A DNA stretch of 56,052 bases from Colwellia sp. BRX10-3 (GCF_014077505.1 NZ_JACGWA010000013.1:1-56052), one strand, 5' to 3'. Shown: positions 25,322 through 35,733, numbered from the stretch's first letter. The notes: a model not told the origin generated them from the sequence alone. Numbers and translations: made by a program.

Positions 25322-26650
25322 ATGTCGAATATGACACCACGTGAAATAGTTCACGAACTTGATAGCCATATTGTTGGTCAAAGCGACGCCAAACGTGCCG
25401 TCGCTATAGCCCTGAGAAACCGCTGGCGTAGAATGCAACTTAACGAAGAGTTGCGTGCTGAAGTTACCCCTAAAAACATTCTGATGATTGGCCCTACAGG
25501 TGTCGGTAAAACAGAAATTGCCCGACGCTTAGCAAAGTTAGCCAATGCCCCTTTTATTAAAGTAGAAGCGACTAAGTTCACTGAAGTGGGCTATGTCGGT
25601 AAAGAAGTTGAAACGATTATTCGTGACCTTGCTGATATGGCTATTAAAATGACCAAAGAGCAAGAAATGGCGCGTGTTAAGCACTTAGCCGAAGAAGCTG
25701 CTGAAGAGCGTATATTAGATGTGTTATTGCCATCAGCGCGTGATGGCTTTGGTAATGACGAACAGCCAGAGAATAGCTCTACTCGCCAAGTTTTTCGTAA
25801 GAAATTACGCGAAGGTCAGCTTGACGATAAAGAAATTGAACTCGATTTAGCGGCGCCACAAATGGGTGTTGAAATAATGGCACCTCCGGGCATGGAAGAC
25901 ATGACCTCGCAACTTCAAAACATGTTCCAAAGCATGTCGAGTGACAAAACAAAGAAACGTAAGCTGAAAATCAAAGATGCTTTAAAAGCATTGCAAGAAG
26001 AAGAAGCCGCTAAAATTGTTAACCAAGACGACATCAAAGAAAAAGCGATATATCAAGTTGAACAAAACGGCATCGTATTTATTGATGAAATAGATAAAAT
26101 TTGTAAACGCGGTGAAAGCTCAGGTCCTGACGTATCAAGAGAAGGTGTACAACGAGATTTATTACCGTTAATTGAAGGCTCTACAGTTAGCACTAAACAC
26201 GGCATGGTCAAAACTGACCATATCTTATTTATTGCTTCTGGTGCTTTTCAAATGTCAAAACCGTCTGACTTGATCCCTGAACTACAAGGGCGCTTACCGA
26301 TTCGTGTTGAGTTAAAAGCCTTAACCACTGACGATTTTGTGCGGATATTGACTGAGCCTAATGCCTCATTGACTGAGCAATATATTGCCTTGTTAGCTAC
26401 TGAGGGCGTACATATTTCATTTAGTAAAGATGGCATTCAAGCCATTGCTAATGCAGCCTGGCAAGTGAACGAAAGTACTGAAAATATTGGTGCACGTCGT
26501 TTACATACTATGATGGAACGCTTAATCGAAGAGCTTTCGTTTACCGCCAATGATCGCTCAGGCGAAAGCATTTTAATTGATGCTGATTTTGTCGCTAATA
26601 TTTTATCTGATCTAATTAAAGATGAAGATTTAAGTCGCTTTATTTTATAA
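25322..26650 (+). CDS. hslU: HslVU protease ATPase subunit HslU
   Basis: The 442-residue protein is a full-length HslU (E. coli 443). It has Walker [10 protein letters not shown] at 57-65, the pore motif region VGYVGKEVE, and the family's variable I-domain (about 110-240). Walker B is [10 protein letters not shown], followed by [15 protein letters not shown] (sensor 2). The C-terminus DLSRFIL inserts into HslV to activate it. Good AAGGA site. Confidence 0.97.
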   Translation: MSNMTPREIVHELDSHIVGQSDAKRAVAIALRNRWRRMQLNEELRAEVTPKNILMIGPTGVGKTEIARRLAKLANAPFIKVEATKFTEVGYVGKEVETIIRDLADMAIKMTKEQEMARVKHLAEEAAEERILDVLLPSARDGFGNDEQPENSSTRQVFRKKLREGQLDDKEIELDLAAPQMGVEIMAPPGMEDMTSQLQNMFQSMSSDKTKKRKLKIKDALKALQEEEAAKIVNQDDIKEKAIYQVEQNGIVFIDEIDKICKRGESSGPDVSREGVQRDLLPLIEGSTVSTKHGMVKTDHILFIASGAFQMSKPSDLIPELQGRLPIRVELKALTTDDFVRILTEPNASLTEQYIALLATEGVHISFSKDGIQAIANAAWQVNESTENIGARRLHTMMERLIEELSFTANDRSGESILIDADFVANILSDLIKDEDLSRFIL

Positions 26651-26678
26651 TGTAAAAATATAGAGCTAGGAGTTAAAC

Positions 26679-27080
26679 ATGAGTAAAGTTAATCGCTTTG
26701 AGATCAATAATGCAACTGCAAGTTTGTCGGTAATTTTCGCTGCTAATGAGCTTGAAACTGCTGAACAAGATAGCAATATGGCCATTGATTTAAGCTTCGA
26801 ATATTTACGCGTGTTTGCTCCAACTGACGATAAAGGCCAAGCAACAGGGCTAACGCCTAAGGTCTATCATAAGAAGCAAGTAAAGCTGCTAAAAATTGAA
26901 TCAGTGGGTAAGCATGGCTACCGATTCATTTTTGATGATAGCCATAGCAATATTTATACTGGCGATTATTTACAGCTATTAGGTACAGAATTTCAACAAC
27001 GCTGGCAGCATTATTTACAAAGCGCAAGTACGGCGATAAATAGCCGAGAAGCAACGATAGAAATTAAAGAGGTTAAGTAA
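26679..27080 (+). CDS. DUF971 (gamma-butyrobetaine hydroxylase-like N-terminal) protein
   Basis: The 133-residue protein has the DUF971 pattern: LSFEYLRVFAPTDD near residue 40 and GYRFIFDDSHSNIYTGDYLQLLG near 80-105. This is the N-terminal domain of gamma-butyrobetaine hydroxylase standing alone. Stand-alone forms are often encoded after hslU. The metal-binding residues seen in some members are not evident. It is probably co-transcribed with hslVU (28-nt gap, TAGGAG site). Function unknown. Confidence 0.82.
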   Translation: MSKVNRFEINNATASLSVIFAANELETAEQDSNMAIDLSFEYLRVFAPTDDKGQATGLTPKVYHKKQVKLLKIESVGKHGYRFIFDDSHSNIYTGDYLQLLGTEFQQRWQHYLQSASTAINSREATIEIKEVK

Positions 27081-27178
27081 TCAATAAACACTTAAGTTAT
27101 TTAATACTAATCGATAAAATAAAGCGTAACTGATTCGAATTTAAAGTTTTGAATTTTAGATTTTGCTCTTAGATGAAA

Positions 27179-29179
27179 CTATTTGCGCTTTAAGTACTTA
27201 GTAAACTCTGCTTCGCTTTTTGGCTTACTGATAAAATAACCTTGAACAGCATCACACCCTATATTACGTAATAGCTGCAACTGCTGCTGAGTTTCTACGC
27301 CTTCAGCTAAAACCCTTTTACCAAGCCCGTGTGATAATTCAATCATGGTTTTTACTATGGTTAAGTCAGAATCATTAGAGGCAACTTCTTGAATAAAACT
27401 ACGATCTATTTTTATTTTATCGATCGGTAATTTACGCAAGTATGCCAATGACGAATAACCGGTACCAAAATCATCAATCGATACTTTAATACCCATATTT
27501 TGAAGATCAATGATAGTTTTCATCACTAATTCTATATCGGTTATAACGACATTTTCCGTGATTTCTAACTCAAGATAAATGGGGGGGATTTCATACTTCA
27601 TTAGCAAATTTTGAATGTTACTAACAAACTTTTTGGCTTGAAACTCAACCGCGGTAATATTTATCGCTAAGGGTACCCGGCGTTTATAAGTTTTATACCA
27701 CTTGGCAATTGTTTGACAGGTTTTTTCTAAAACATAGTTATCTAACTCACTAAAAAGATTTAATGCCTCAATATCATCAAAAAACTGACCAGGCGCCAAT
27801 AAACCTTTATCTGGATGTTGCCAACGCACTAATACTTCGGCGCCTTCTAAACGATTATTTTTCAGATTTAATTGCGGTTGAAAGTATAAAATAAGCTCTT
27901 CATTCGCGATGGCTCTGCGAATTTCTTTTTCCATCACCAGTAAATGACGACCTTGTGACTGCATGCCATATTCATACTTAACGCTATGTATATTATGACT
28001 TCTAGCCTGAAGTATAGCTAAGTTCGACTTTTTAATTAGGTCGTCGGCATTATCAGCATCCGAAGGAAAATCACAATAGCCAACACTACATTGCAAGTAC
28101 ACTTCTTGTTGCTCAACTTGATAAGGTCGAGCAATTAACGCGTGTATATGATCGACTGCGGTTAATTTTTGTTGCTCATTGGCATAGTCAATTACATACA
28201 AGAATGAGTCACCGCTCAAGCGCCCCACCACTTTAGGTTTGAGTAAACTATGATGAAGCCGACGAGCGGTTTCACCTAAAATCAAGTCACCAACTTTTAG
28301 ACCATAGGTGTCATTAACAAATTTAAAACGTTTAATGTCGAGTAAGTAAACACATAGCTTTTGACCGTTTTCGTTTGCAGTTTTTATTTCGTTAGTTAAT
28401 TTTTCAAGCACCTGTTCGCGATTTAACACACCGGTTAAAGCGTCATGCTTATCTAAATACTTTGCCCGATTTATAGCCGTATCAGCAATATGCCTTTCTG
28501 CACCTTGCATCCATATAAGTATTATAAAACCTAGCGTTGTATGGATACCTACATCGACATAAATTAACCATTCGGTTAAGTGGCGAAACCAGTCATTGGT
28601 CAATGAAACAATAGATGCGAATGAAAAGGCAACAAAACGAATGCCCACTAAAACACAGAAAGCTAATAAAATTTTTCCAGAAAAATGTTCGACTTTTAAG
28701 GAGAATAAATAGCATGCTGCGGCAATAAATCCACAGCCAAAAATGAAGGCGGCTAAACTTTCTCTAAGATAGAAACGATTAAAAACACTGTTACTGTCAA
28801 AACCATAAAGCAGTGTGGCTACTGTACCAATAGTAATGGCGGCGATGACCCCTATAGAAATTACTCTAGGTGATATTTTTTTTTGTTTAGTCGCACTATA
28901 AATACCCAGCATCAAGAACAGTAAATGTAAATAATTACTGACTTGTCGTGTTAACGCGATAGTTATATCAATTAAACTACCGACTTCTTGTTGGTTAAAC
29001 ACACTATCAAGGGCGAGGCTCAGCTGATTAACAGCTAATGCTGAAAAACTAAACAGCCAAAATTTGACATAGGTACGGCCAATACCGCGATAATAGGCAA
29101 GGAGAAGTAGAGCAAGTATGCTAAAAATAAGAGTTTCTGTAGAATAAATTAAGCTATGGGCAAAATCCCGATCAGCCAT
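27179..29179 (-). CDS. Membrane GGDEF/EAL protein, predicted c-di-GMP phosphodiesterase
   Basis: The 666-residue protein has seven or so membrane helices in 1-225, then a GGDEF domain and an EAL domain (410-660). The GGDEF signature is LSGDSF (321-326), so cyclase activity is unlikely. The EAL motif is EVL (448-450). The other catalytic residues are present: N507, E539 and E542 (LELEITE), DDFGTG at 569-574, K590, and E626 in AEGVET. It therefore probably hydrolyses c-di-GMP, with a membrane-embedded sensor. It is divergent from rraA. Confidence 0.9.
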   Translation of the reverse strand: MADRDFAHSLIYSTETLIFSILALLLLAYYRGIGRTYVKFWLFSFSALAVNQLSLALDSVFNQQEVGSLIDITIALTRQVSNYLHLLFLMLGIYSATKQKKISPRVISIGVIAAITIGTVATLLYGFDSNSVFNRFYLRESLAAFIFGCGFIAAACYLFSLKVEHFSGKILLAFCVLVGIRFVAFSFASIVSLTNDWFRHLTEWLIYVDVGIHTTLGFIILIWMQGAERHIADTAINRAKYLDKHDALTGVLNREQVLEKLTNEIKTANENGQKLCVYLLDIKRFKFVNDTYGLKVGDLILGETARRLHHSLLKPKVVGRLSGDSFLYVIDYANEQQKLTAVDHIHALIARPYQVEQQEVYLQCSVGYCDFPSDADNADDLIKKSNLAILQARSHNIHSVKYEYGMQSQGRHLLVMEKEIRRAIANEELILYFQPQLNLKNNRLEGAEVLVRWQHPDKGLLAPGQFFDDIEALNLFSELDNYVLEKTCQTIAKWYKTYKRRVPLAINITAVEFQAKKFVSNIQNLLMKYEIPPIYLELEITENVVITDIELVMKTIIDLQNMGIKVSIDDFGTGYSSLAYLRKLPIDKIKIDRSFIQEVASNDSDLTIVKTMIELSHGLGKRVLAEGVETQQQLQLLRNIGCDAVQGYFISKPKSEAEFTKYLKRK

Positions 29180-29350
29180 GAATATAACTCTTATTTAAAG
29201 ATAATAACGGCTATTAAATAATGTTTTTTAACTAATTACAAGTAGCAACGCTTTGAGCATTTATTTAGTAACTATAATAGCTTAGCGGTTGTGCCTATGT
29301 ATTCAGCAGTTATACTAGTTAAGAATGAACGTGATTAGGAAATACTTACT

Positions 29351-29836
29351 ATGGAATACAACACTTCAGAGCTGTGTGATATTTACACTGATTTAATCGA
29401 TGTACTTGAGCCAGTATTTAGTAACTACGGCGGGAGAAGCTCGTTTGGCGGCAAGGTTGTAACGATAAAGTGCTTCGAGAATAATGGTTTAATTGCCGAG
29501 TTAGTAGAAACTGAGGGTACAGGTAAGGTATTGGTTATTGATGGCGGCGGCTCAACACGCCGAGCACTTATTAATATTAATATCGCTGTGCAAGCGGCAA
29601 AAAACAATTGGGAAGGCATTATTTGCTATGGTAGCGTTCGAGACGTTGACGCTTTAGAAGATATTGACATCGGCATTCAAGGTTTATTGTCGATACCGGT
29701 TGGCGCAAGTAGCAGCGATATTGGTGAAAGCGACCTCGCTATTAACTTTGCTGGGGTAACTTTCTTACCCGATGACCATATTTATGCCGATAATACGGGT
29801 GTAATTTTATCGCCGGATCCCTTAGATATTGATTAG
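29351..29836 (+). CDS. rraA: Regulator of ribonuclease activity A
   Basis: The 161-residue protein matches RraA (E. coli 161) from [12 protein letters not shown] through [23 protein letters not shown] and the [13 protein letters not shown] segment. It binds RNase E and modulates RNA decay; the related aldolase activity needs residues I cannot confirm. It is transcribed alone. Its last codons and stop fall in a 15-bp tandem repeat (29822-29861), which also covers the end of the convergent gene. Confidence 0.93.
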   Translation: MEYNTSELCDIYTDLIDVLEPVFSNYGGRSSFGGKVVTIKCFENNGLIAELVETEGTGKVLVIDGGGSTRRALININIAVQAAKNNWEGIICYGSVRDVDALEDIDIGIQGLLSIPVGASSSDIGESDLAINFAGVTFLPDDHIYADNTGVILSPDPLDID

Positions 29837-29861
29837 TTAGATATTGATTAGTTAGATATTG
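29822..29861. repeat. 15-bp tandem repeat at convergent gene ends
   Basis: TTAGATATTGATTAG occurs twice in a row (29822-29836, 29837-29851) followed by a partial third copy (29852-29861). It encodes the end of RraA (LDID stop) and, on the other strand, the last residues of the degenerate EAL protein. It looks like a recent slippage duplication that moved both stop codons. Confidence 0.85.
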
Positions 29862-31938
29862 CAGGATACTGCTTTTGCCATGCTGTAAGCCAGGATGGTA
29901 ATTCTTCTTGGCTTATTCCTGCACTATAACGCTGCCCTTGACCAAGCTCCCCACCCATCGCCATAAACATTTCTTCGATTGCGAGCACATTAATATTGGT
30001 GCCAATTAAGGGTAGGTCCATTTTGCGTGTTAAGGTGATCAAAGCATTGATAATAGCTTTATCAGACGAGCCTGCAGCTGCCTTAGCCAGTGAACTACAA
30101 TCTATTTTAATGCCACTAATCGCCATTCGACGAATATAGCGCAAGGCTTCGTAGCTACCTGAAAATTGATCAATAGCAATTTTTACCCGAAGTGATTTTA
30201 GTTGATCAATGCTGGCTTTAGCTTGCGGTGAAGCCATTAACAATATCGCTTCTTGTACTTCAACCAATAGCTGTTCACAGTCAAGGTCATTAATAACCGA
30301 TTGTTGTTCAATATAATCAACAAGGTCTGGTTCTACTAGACTATTACCCGTTAGTTTAATAGCCACTTGAGTCGACAGGCCTAAGCCCTTAAGTACAACA
30401 AGTGCTTTAAATGCCTGATCTACTATTTGTCGACTCAAGGCGAAAGCATCACCACTTTGCTCAGCAATCACCATCATTTCCGTTTGGTTTAAAAGCTCAT
30501 CATCTTTTCGTTGCCAGCTTACCTGCATTTCAAAACCTATCAGACGCTTGTTTTGTACCTTCACTTGAGGCTGAAGGCGCCACTGCAAACTATCATGTTG
30601 AATGGCATGTTTAAGCTGTTCCATTTTATGCAATTGCTGTTGATTAAAAATGGCCAGTTCTTGGTTAAAAAAACTCACCAACTTGTGCTCTTTTTCTGCT
30701 TGTAATAGCGCATCTTCAGCACAGGCGATAACCTCACTCACGTTATGGCTGTCTTGACCAACAAACGCAACGCCAAAGGCTAATTTAAAAAATGACGAAA
30801 AACTTTTAAAGCTCATTGGCCCTGGCACCGCAAGCGCAAGTTCTTTACATAGTTGTTCAATGATAACGTCTTCACTGTGTTTGCTCTGTGACATATCCAT
30901 TACCAGTAAAAAATTAAGACCTTGTAAACGAGCAAGTCTCACTGGTGCATCTTGGGTTGAAAAGTTGAGTAATTCAGTATTGCTTACAATCGACCTTTGT
31001 AAGCAATACGCCAACTGTAACAATAAAATATCTGAATTATGATGCCCTAGCACACCATTAACTTGTTGGAAGTTTGTTGGTTTAAAAATAATTACCGCAT
31101 ACCGAGCAGCCACATTGGTCGCTATGCTATGCTCAAAAAAGGATAAGGCATATCGATAGTTAGGTAAATTAGTTGTTGGGTCATAAGATACCTGAATCGG
31201 GGGGATATTCGACAGTCCAACATGAGCATTTTCTCTGGCAATAAGCGTGGTAACAAGGTGCCAACAACCATTCGCTATGGCTAGTAAATACGTTATCACA
31301 CTAATCGCAACCAGTAAGTTTAACGACAGGTAGCCGTCTAGCCAAAAATAAATGCCCACGGCAAAAGCCACATTGATAAAAAACAACGTCATTGAGCGCA
31401 CATTGACTTCATGACTGGCGTTACGAGATAACCAAAAATAACTCAGCGTAAGAATAATTTGTACACCCGCCAATATCAGCCAAGCCACAGAAGTACTAAC
31501 GATTGATGACCAAAGTAAAAGTATGAATAAACAAAAGAGTGCAACGAAAAGCAAATTTTTCAGTACTAGACTAAAATTTAAAGCTTTATCCGCAAAGTGA
31601 TAATTGCTCGACCAATAACTGATTATTTGGAAAATTAAGCCGCTGAAAATAACACTAGTGTATACATAGCTTTGAGCGGAATAATTCAGTGAAAAGAGCA
31701 AGCCAAGCAAGGCAATAGTCAATAACAGTGGTAAACGCTTTTTGATGGCTGGCCTAGGTTTAATGATAAATACCATTAACAAAACGGGTAGACTCAGCCC
31801 CAAAACAAAGGCGATATTAAACTCAACAAACGAAAATGACTCACTCGCCGCATTGACAGGAAAAGAGAAAAAACTGAAGTTTATAATGACTATAAACAAA
31901 GAAAACATCACAAGGCGCGCAGCACTGTAGCTAGCCAT
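29848..31938 (-). CDS. Membrane protein with degenerate GGDEF and EAL domains
   Basis: About 696 residues from ATG 31938 (a TTG four codons earlier is less likely). Six to eight membrane helices fill residues 1-220, then a GGDEF-fold region whose signature is lost (ARLQGLNFLLVMD), then an EAL-fold domain lacking every catalytic motif. EAL reads EMQ (GFEMQVSWQ), DDFGTG reads DQFSGS, and the AEGVE glutamate is missing (LIGTNINVL). It should be enzymatically dead, so a binding or regulatory protein is likely. The layout resembles the 27179-29179 protein on the other side of rraA. Confidence 0.82.
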   Translation of the reverse strand: MASYSAARLVMFSLFIVIINFSFFSFPVNAASESFSFVEFNIAFVLGLSLPVLLMVFIIKPRPAIKKRLPLLLTIALLGLLFSLNYSAQSYVYTSVIFSGLIFQIISYWSSNYHFADKALNFSLVLKNLLFVALFCLFILLLWSSIVSTSVAWLILAGVQIILTLSYFWLSRNASHEVNVRSMTLFFINVAFAVGIYFWLDGYLSLNLLVAISVITYLLAIANGCWHLVTTLIARENAHVGLSNIPPIQVSYDPTTNLPNYRYALSFFEHSIATNVAARYAVIIFKPTNFQQVNGVLGHHNSDILLLQLAYCLQRSIVSNTELLNFSTQDAPVRLARLQGLNFLLVMDMSQSKHSEDVIIEQLCKELALAVPGPMSFKSFSSFFKLAFGVAFVGQDSHNVSEVIACAEDALLQAEKEHKLVSFFNQELAIFNQQQLHKMEQLKHAIQHDSLQWRLQPQVKVQNKRLIGFEMQVSWQRKDDELLNQTEMMVIAEQSGDAFALSRQIVDQAFKALVVLKGLGLSTQVAIKLTGNSLVEPDLVDYIEQQSVINDLDCEQLLVEVQEAILLMASPQAKASIDQLKSLRVKIAIDQFSGSYEALRYIRRMAISGIKIDCSSLAKAAAGSSDKAIINALITLTRKMDLPLIGTNINVLAIEEMFMAMGGELGQGQRYSAGISQEELPSWLTAWQKQYPAISN

Positions 31939-32034
31939 AACAAAATCCAAACCGACAACATCTACTAAGATTAATCAATCTTCTAGCTTTTGTACAGTAA
32001 CCACGCATTAAGTAAACTACCTCGGTTATCCTTA

Positions 32035-33270
32035 TTAAATAACCATTTTCCCCGCTTGCATTAAGTGAGATAGAGGATTAACACCAAACTGATAACATAA
32101 TTCAGCTGGTTGCTCTATCTCCCAACAAGCAATATCTGCATCAAAACCAATAGCTAATTGCCCCTTACTGTGCGACAACCCTAACGCTTTAGCGCCATGG
32201 CATGTAACACCAGCGAGGGCTTCTGCAGGTGTTAATCTAAAAAGTGTACAAGCCATATTGAGCATAAGTTGAAGAGAGTTAATTGGCGACGACCCTGGGT
32301 TAGCATCAGTGGCAATGGCCATACTCACCCCGTGTTTACGCAATAAATCCATTGGTGGCAACTGGGTTTCACGCAAGAAATAAAAGGCACCAGGTAACAA
32401 TACGGCGGTCATATCAGCCACTTTCATTGCCTTTATGCCTGCTTCGTCTAGAAATTCAATGTGATCAGAAGACATTGCTTGGTATTGCGCAGCTAATTCA
32501 GTACCTCCGAGATTTGATAACTGTTCAGCATGGACTTTTATAGGCAAATTATGCGCTTTTGCAGCAGCAAACACCTTTTCGGTTTGTGCTAAACTAAAGC
32601 CGATACCTTCACAAAATACATCAACTGCATCAGCTAATTTACTTGCCGATATTTTTGGTATCATTTCTTTGCATACCAAATCGATGTATTCGTCTGCGCG
32701 ACCTTTGTATTCAATGGGTAATGCATGTGCACCTAAAAATGTTTTTAGCACGGTTACTGGTAATGTTTGGCCTAATTTTTTTGCGACGTTTAACATTTTA
32801 ATTTCATTGTCGGTGTCTAAACCATAACCCGATTTAATTTCAATCGTAGTAACGCCTTGCTGATGCAAAGTCTTTAAACGCTTTAATGCACTGTTGAACA
32901 GTTCAGCTTCGCTCGCTGCACGGGTTGCTTTAACCGTTGAAACAATACCTCCGCCGGCATTAGCAATTTCTTCATAACTTTTACCTTCGAGCCGCATTTC
33001 AAATTCATTCGCGCGGTTGCCACCATAAACAATATGGGTATGACAATCGACTAACCCAGGTGTTAGCCAAGCGCCCTTACCGTCAATTACTTGCACTGTT
33101 TTTTCATCAAAACTAGGTAGCTCAGATTGAGTACCTAGCCAAGCAATTTTTCCATTGGCAATCGCTATAGCACCATTTTCGATACTAGCGTAACCTTCTG
33201 CGCCTTTTGTCATAGTGGCTAAATTGACATTTGTCCAAAGCGTTTGCCAAGTTTGTGTTTTTGTCGTCAT
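32035..33270 (-). CDS. hutI: Imidazolonepropionase
   Basis: The 411-residue amidohydrolase has [17 protein letters not shown] (metal ligands H-x-H), [18 protein letters not shown] and [10 protein letters not shown], all typical of HutI. It hydrolyses imidazolone-5-propionate to N-formimino-glutamate, step 3 of histidine breakdown. It is divergent from hutC, and the shared control region carries HutC-type operators. No gene for the last step (hutG or hutF) lies in the window. Confidence 0.96.
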   Translation of the reverse strand: MTTKTQTWQTLWTNVNLATMTKGAEGYASIENGAIAIANGKIAWLGTQSELPSFDEKTVQVIDGKGAWLTPGLVDCHTHIVYGGNRANEFEMRLEGKSYEEIANAGGGIVSTVKATRAASEAELFNSALKRLKTLHQQGVTTIEIKSGYGLDTDNEIKMLNVAKKLGQTLPVTVLKTFLGAHALPIEYKGRADEYIDLVCKEMIPKISASKLADAVDVFCEGIGFSLAQTEKVFAAAKAHNLPIKVHAEQLSNLGGTELAAQYQAMSSDHIEFLDEAGIKAMKVADMTAVLLPGAFYFLRETQLPPMDLLRKHGVSMAIATDANPGSSPINSLQLMLNMACTLFRLTPAEALAGVTCHGAKALGLSHSKGQLAIGFDADIACWEIEQPAELCYQFGVNPLSHLMQAGKMVI

Positions 33271-33402
33271 AAGAATTCCAAATTACTTGTTCAAATTACT
33301 TGTTAAAGGCTAACTTTTATTTTTCTTAATCAATGCACAGGTAAGCGTTAGCGGTTATATATTATCGTAATCACTCTAACTGATAGCAAATTAACAAGCA
33401 AG

Positions 33403-33416
33403 CTTGTATATACAAC
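33403..33416. promoter_or_regulatory. HutC operator 1
   Basis: CTTGTATATACAAC contains the perfect 12-bp palindrome TTGTATATACAA, close to the known HutC/GntR hut operator (CTTGTATGTACAAG type). It lies 133 bp before hutI and 83 bp before the hutC ATG. Confidence 0.75.
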
Positions 33417-33442
33417 TATTGACCTTACTTAAAAAAAATGAG

Positions 33443-33456
33443 ACTGTATATACAAG
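33443..33456. promoter_or_regulatory. HutC operator 2
   Basis: ACTGTATATACAAG shares the palindromic core TGTATATACA with operator 1, with one imperfect outer arm. The centres of the two sites are 40 bp apart, about four helical turns, so both can lie on the same DNA face. It is 42 bp upstream of the hutC ATG. Confidence 0.72.
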
Positions 33457-33498
33457 TTGAAAATTTACTCTTTATATTATCCAGTATTAGGCATAACA

Positions 33499-34209
33499 AT
33501 GACACCTGTAAAAACCGCAAAGTACCGAGTTATCAAACAATATATTTGCGAAAATATAGAGTCAGGTCAGTGGCTTGAACATAGTAAAGTCCCCTCAGAA
33601 AATGAACTGTCTGAACAGTTTTCGGTCAGTAGAATGACTGCACGCCGTGCTTTACAAGAATTAACTGAGCAAGGCCTGTTAGTGCGTTCTCAAGGTTCTG
33701 GTACTTTTGTTGCGACTTTTAAGTCTCAATCTTCGTTATTAGAAATTCGTAATATAGCAGATGAAATACACGAACGTGGTCATCAATATCATGCTGAACA
33801 ACTCATTTTACAAGCTGTCGATGTCAGCGAAGAAATAGCTATTTTATTAGCCCTTAAAGCTGGTGACACCGCCTATTATTCTAGCGTACTACATTTTGAG
33901 AATAATGCGCCCATACAGTTAGAGCAGCGCTTTGTTAACCCAAAGTTAGTCGCAAATTATCTCAAGCAAGACTTTACGCAAGTAACACCACATGAGTATT
34001 TATCCTCAGAAGCGCCATTAACAGAAGCGACACATGAAGTAGAAGCCGTGTTAGCTAAAGATGAAATCAGCCAATTATTGGCTATTAGCAATACTACCCC
34101 TTGTTTACAGGTTAAGCGTCGTACTTGGTCTAGCCAAGGTGTTGTCAGCTTAGCCATATTAACGGCACCCGGTAATAAATACCGCTTAGGTAGCCATTTA
34201 GTTTTTTAG
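33499..34209 (+). CDS. hutC: Histidine utilisation repressor HutC, GntR family
   Basis: I choose ATG 33499 (MTPVKTAKYRVIKQYI) with an AGG site 7 nt upstream; an upstream TTG at 33457 would overlap operator 2. The 236-residue protein has the GntR winged helix (VPSENELSEQFSVSRMTARRALQELTEQGLLVRSQGSGTFVA) and a UTRA effector domain for urocanate. It begins the hutC-hutH-hutU operon and is divergent from hutI. Confidence 0.94.
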   Translation: MTPVKTAKYRVIKQYICENIESGQWLEHSKVPSENELSEQFSVSRMTARRALQELTEQGLLVRSQGSGTFVATFKSQSSLLEIRNIADEIHERGHQYHAEQLILQAVDVSEEIAILLALKAGDTAYYSSVLHFENNAPIQLEQRFVNPKLVANYLKQDFTQVTPHEYLSSEAPLTEATHEVEAVLAKDEISQLLAISNTTPCLQVKRRTWSSQGVVSLAILTAPGNKYRLGSHLVF

Positions 34210-34224
34210 TTTAGGAGCGTTAAG

Positions 34225-35733
34225 ATGACATTTAAATACGGTATCGACCATCTAGATCTTGATATTGTTAATGGTATTGCCAACGGCAGTATCAAAGCAG
34301 AACTTTGCCAAGAAGCTTTAGATAAAATAAATATAAGTCGTGCAAGAGTTGAGAAAATGGCGGCTTCCGATGTACCAGTATACGGTATTAATACGGGCTT
34401 TGGTCCATTATGTGATACACAAATCACACCTGAACAAACCAATTTACTGCAAACGAATTTACTGATTACTCATGCAGTAGGTGTAGGTGAACCGATTGAC
34501 AAAGCTATTTCAAAACTAATGTTGATCACCAAAGTGCATGCATTAAGCAAAGGTTTTTCAGGCATTCGTTTAGAAACAGTTGAAAGGATGTTAGCGTTTC
34601 TAGAACTTGACCTTATCCCTGTCGTACCAGAGCAAGGTTCGGTAGGCGCATCAGGTGATTTAGCGCCACTTTCACATTTATTTTTACCGTTACTAGGTGA
34701 AGGCGAGTTCTGGCAAAGTAAAGAGGGGAAAAGTGACAAAATCATCCCTGCTGCGCAAGCACTAAAAGAACACGGTTTAGCACCAATGGAATTACACGCA
34801 AAAGAAGGCTTAGCGTTAATTAACGGTACACAGTTTATCTTATCTCACGCTATTACTGGCTTAACTAAGATGCGTTACTTATTAAATTTAGCGGACTTAA
34901 CCGGTGCGATGAGCATAGAAGGCATGCAAGGTAGTCAGTCTCCGTTTAGAGAAGAACTGCACGCTACTCGTCCATTCCCTGGTAATTTAGAAGTTGCTGA
35001 ACGCATGAGAATGTTCTTTACAGGCTCTGAAAACATGTCATCTCACACCAATTGTGGACGTGTGCAAGACCCATACTCACTAAGATGTATTCCACAAGTT
35101 CACGGTGCATCTCGTAACGCCTATAACCATTTAAATGAACTCACTGAAATTGAAATGAACTCAGTCACTGACAACCCAATTGTTATCAGCAGTGAAGAAG
35201 CTATTTCGGGTGGTAACTTCCACGGTCAACCTTTAGCTATGGTGCTTGATTATGCTTCTATAGCGAGCGCTGAACTAGGTAACATTTCTGACCGTCGCTG
35301 TTATTTATTGTTAGAAGGTTTACATGGTTTACCACGTCTATTAACTGCTTCAGGTGGCTTAAATTCAGGCATGATGATCCCGCAATACACTACAGCGGCG
35401 TTAGTGACCGAAAATAAATCTCTGTGTTTTCCGCCTTCTGCTGACAGTGTTCCTACGTCAATGGGGCAAGAAGATCACGTGTCTATGGGCAGTATCTCAA
35501 GCAGACAGTTTAACCAAATATTGGGAAATTTAGAGAAAATTTTGGCGATTGAACTCATGTATGCAGCTCAAGCAATTGAGTTTAGACGCCCGAATAAATG
35601 TTCAGACATTATTGAGAAAAATTTCCAAGTGATCAGAGCGAAAGTGGCAAAACTTGAAGAAGACAGACTATTAAAACCTGATATTGATGCCATGATAGCA
35701 TTAGTTAGATCTCAAGCATTTACCGTTCACTAA
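34225..35733 (+). CDS. hutH: Histidine ammonia-lyase
   Basis: The 502-residue protein has the MIO-forming tripeptide Ala142-Ser143-Gly144 in GSVGASGDLAPL, the same numbering as the Pseudomonas enzyme. VYGINTGFG, the TDNP-containing NSVTDNPIVI, and QEDHVSMGS are also present. It converts histidine to urocanate and ammonia. TAGGAG lies 9 nt before ATG, and the gene starts 15 nt after hutC. Confidence 0.97.
   Translation: MTFKYGIDHLDLDIVNGIANGSIKAELCQEALDKINISRARVEKMAASDVPVYGINTGFGPLCDTQITPEQTNLLQTNLLITHAVGVGEPIDKAISKLMLITKVHALSKGFSGIRLETVERMLAFLELDLIPVVPEQGSVGASGDLAPLSHLFLPLLGEGEFWQSKEGKSDKIIPAAQALKEHGLAPMELHAKEGLALINGTQFILSHAITGLTKMRYLLNLADLTGAMSIEGMQGSQSPFREELHATRPFPGNLEVAERMRMFFTGSENMSSHTNCGRVQDPYSLRCIPQVHGASRNAYNHLNELTEIEMNSVTDNPIVISSEEAISGGNFHGQPLAMVLDYASIASAELGNISDRRCYLLLEGLHGLPRLLTASGGLNSGMMIPQYTTAALVTENKSLCFPPSADSVPTSMGQEDHVSMGSISSRQFNQILGNLEKILAIELMYAAQAIEFRRPNKCSDIIEKNFQVIRAKVAKLEEDRLLKPDIDAMIALVRSQAFTVH

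Noticed and set aside
25322-26650. ClpX instead of HslU
   Set aside because: No N-terminal zinc-binding domain; the I-domain, the C-terminal RFIL and the adjacent hslV identify HslU.
29822-29861. CRISPR-like repeat
   Set aside because: Direct tandem copies without spacers, inside coding ends; no cas genes nearby.
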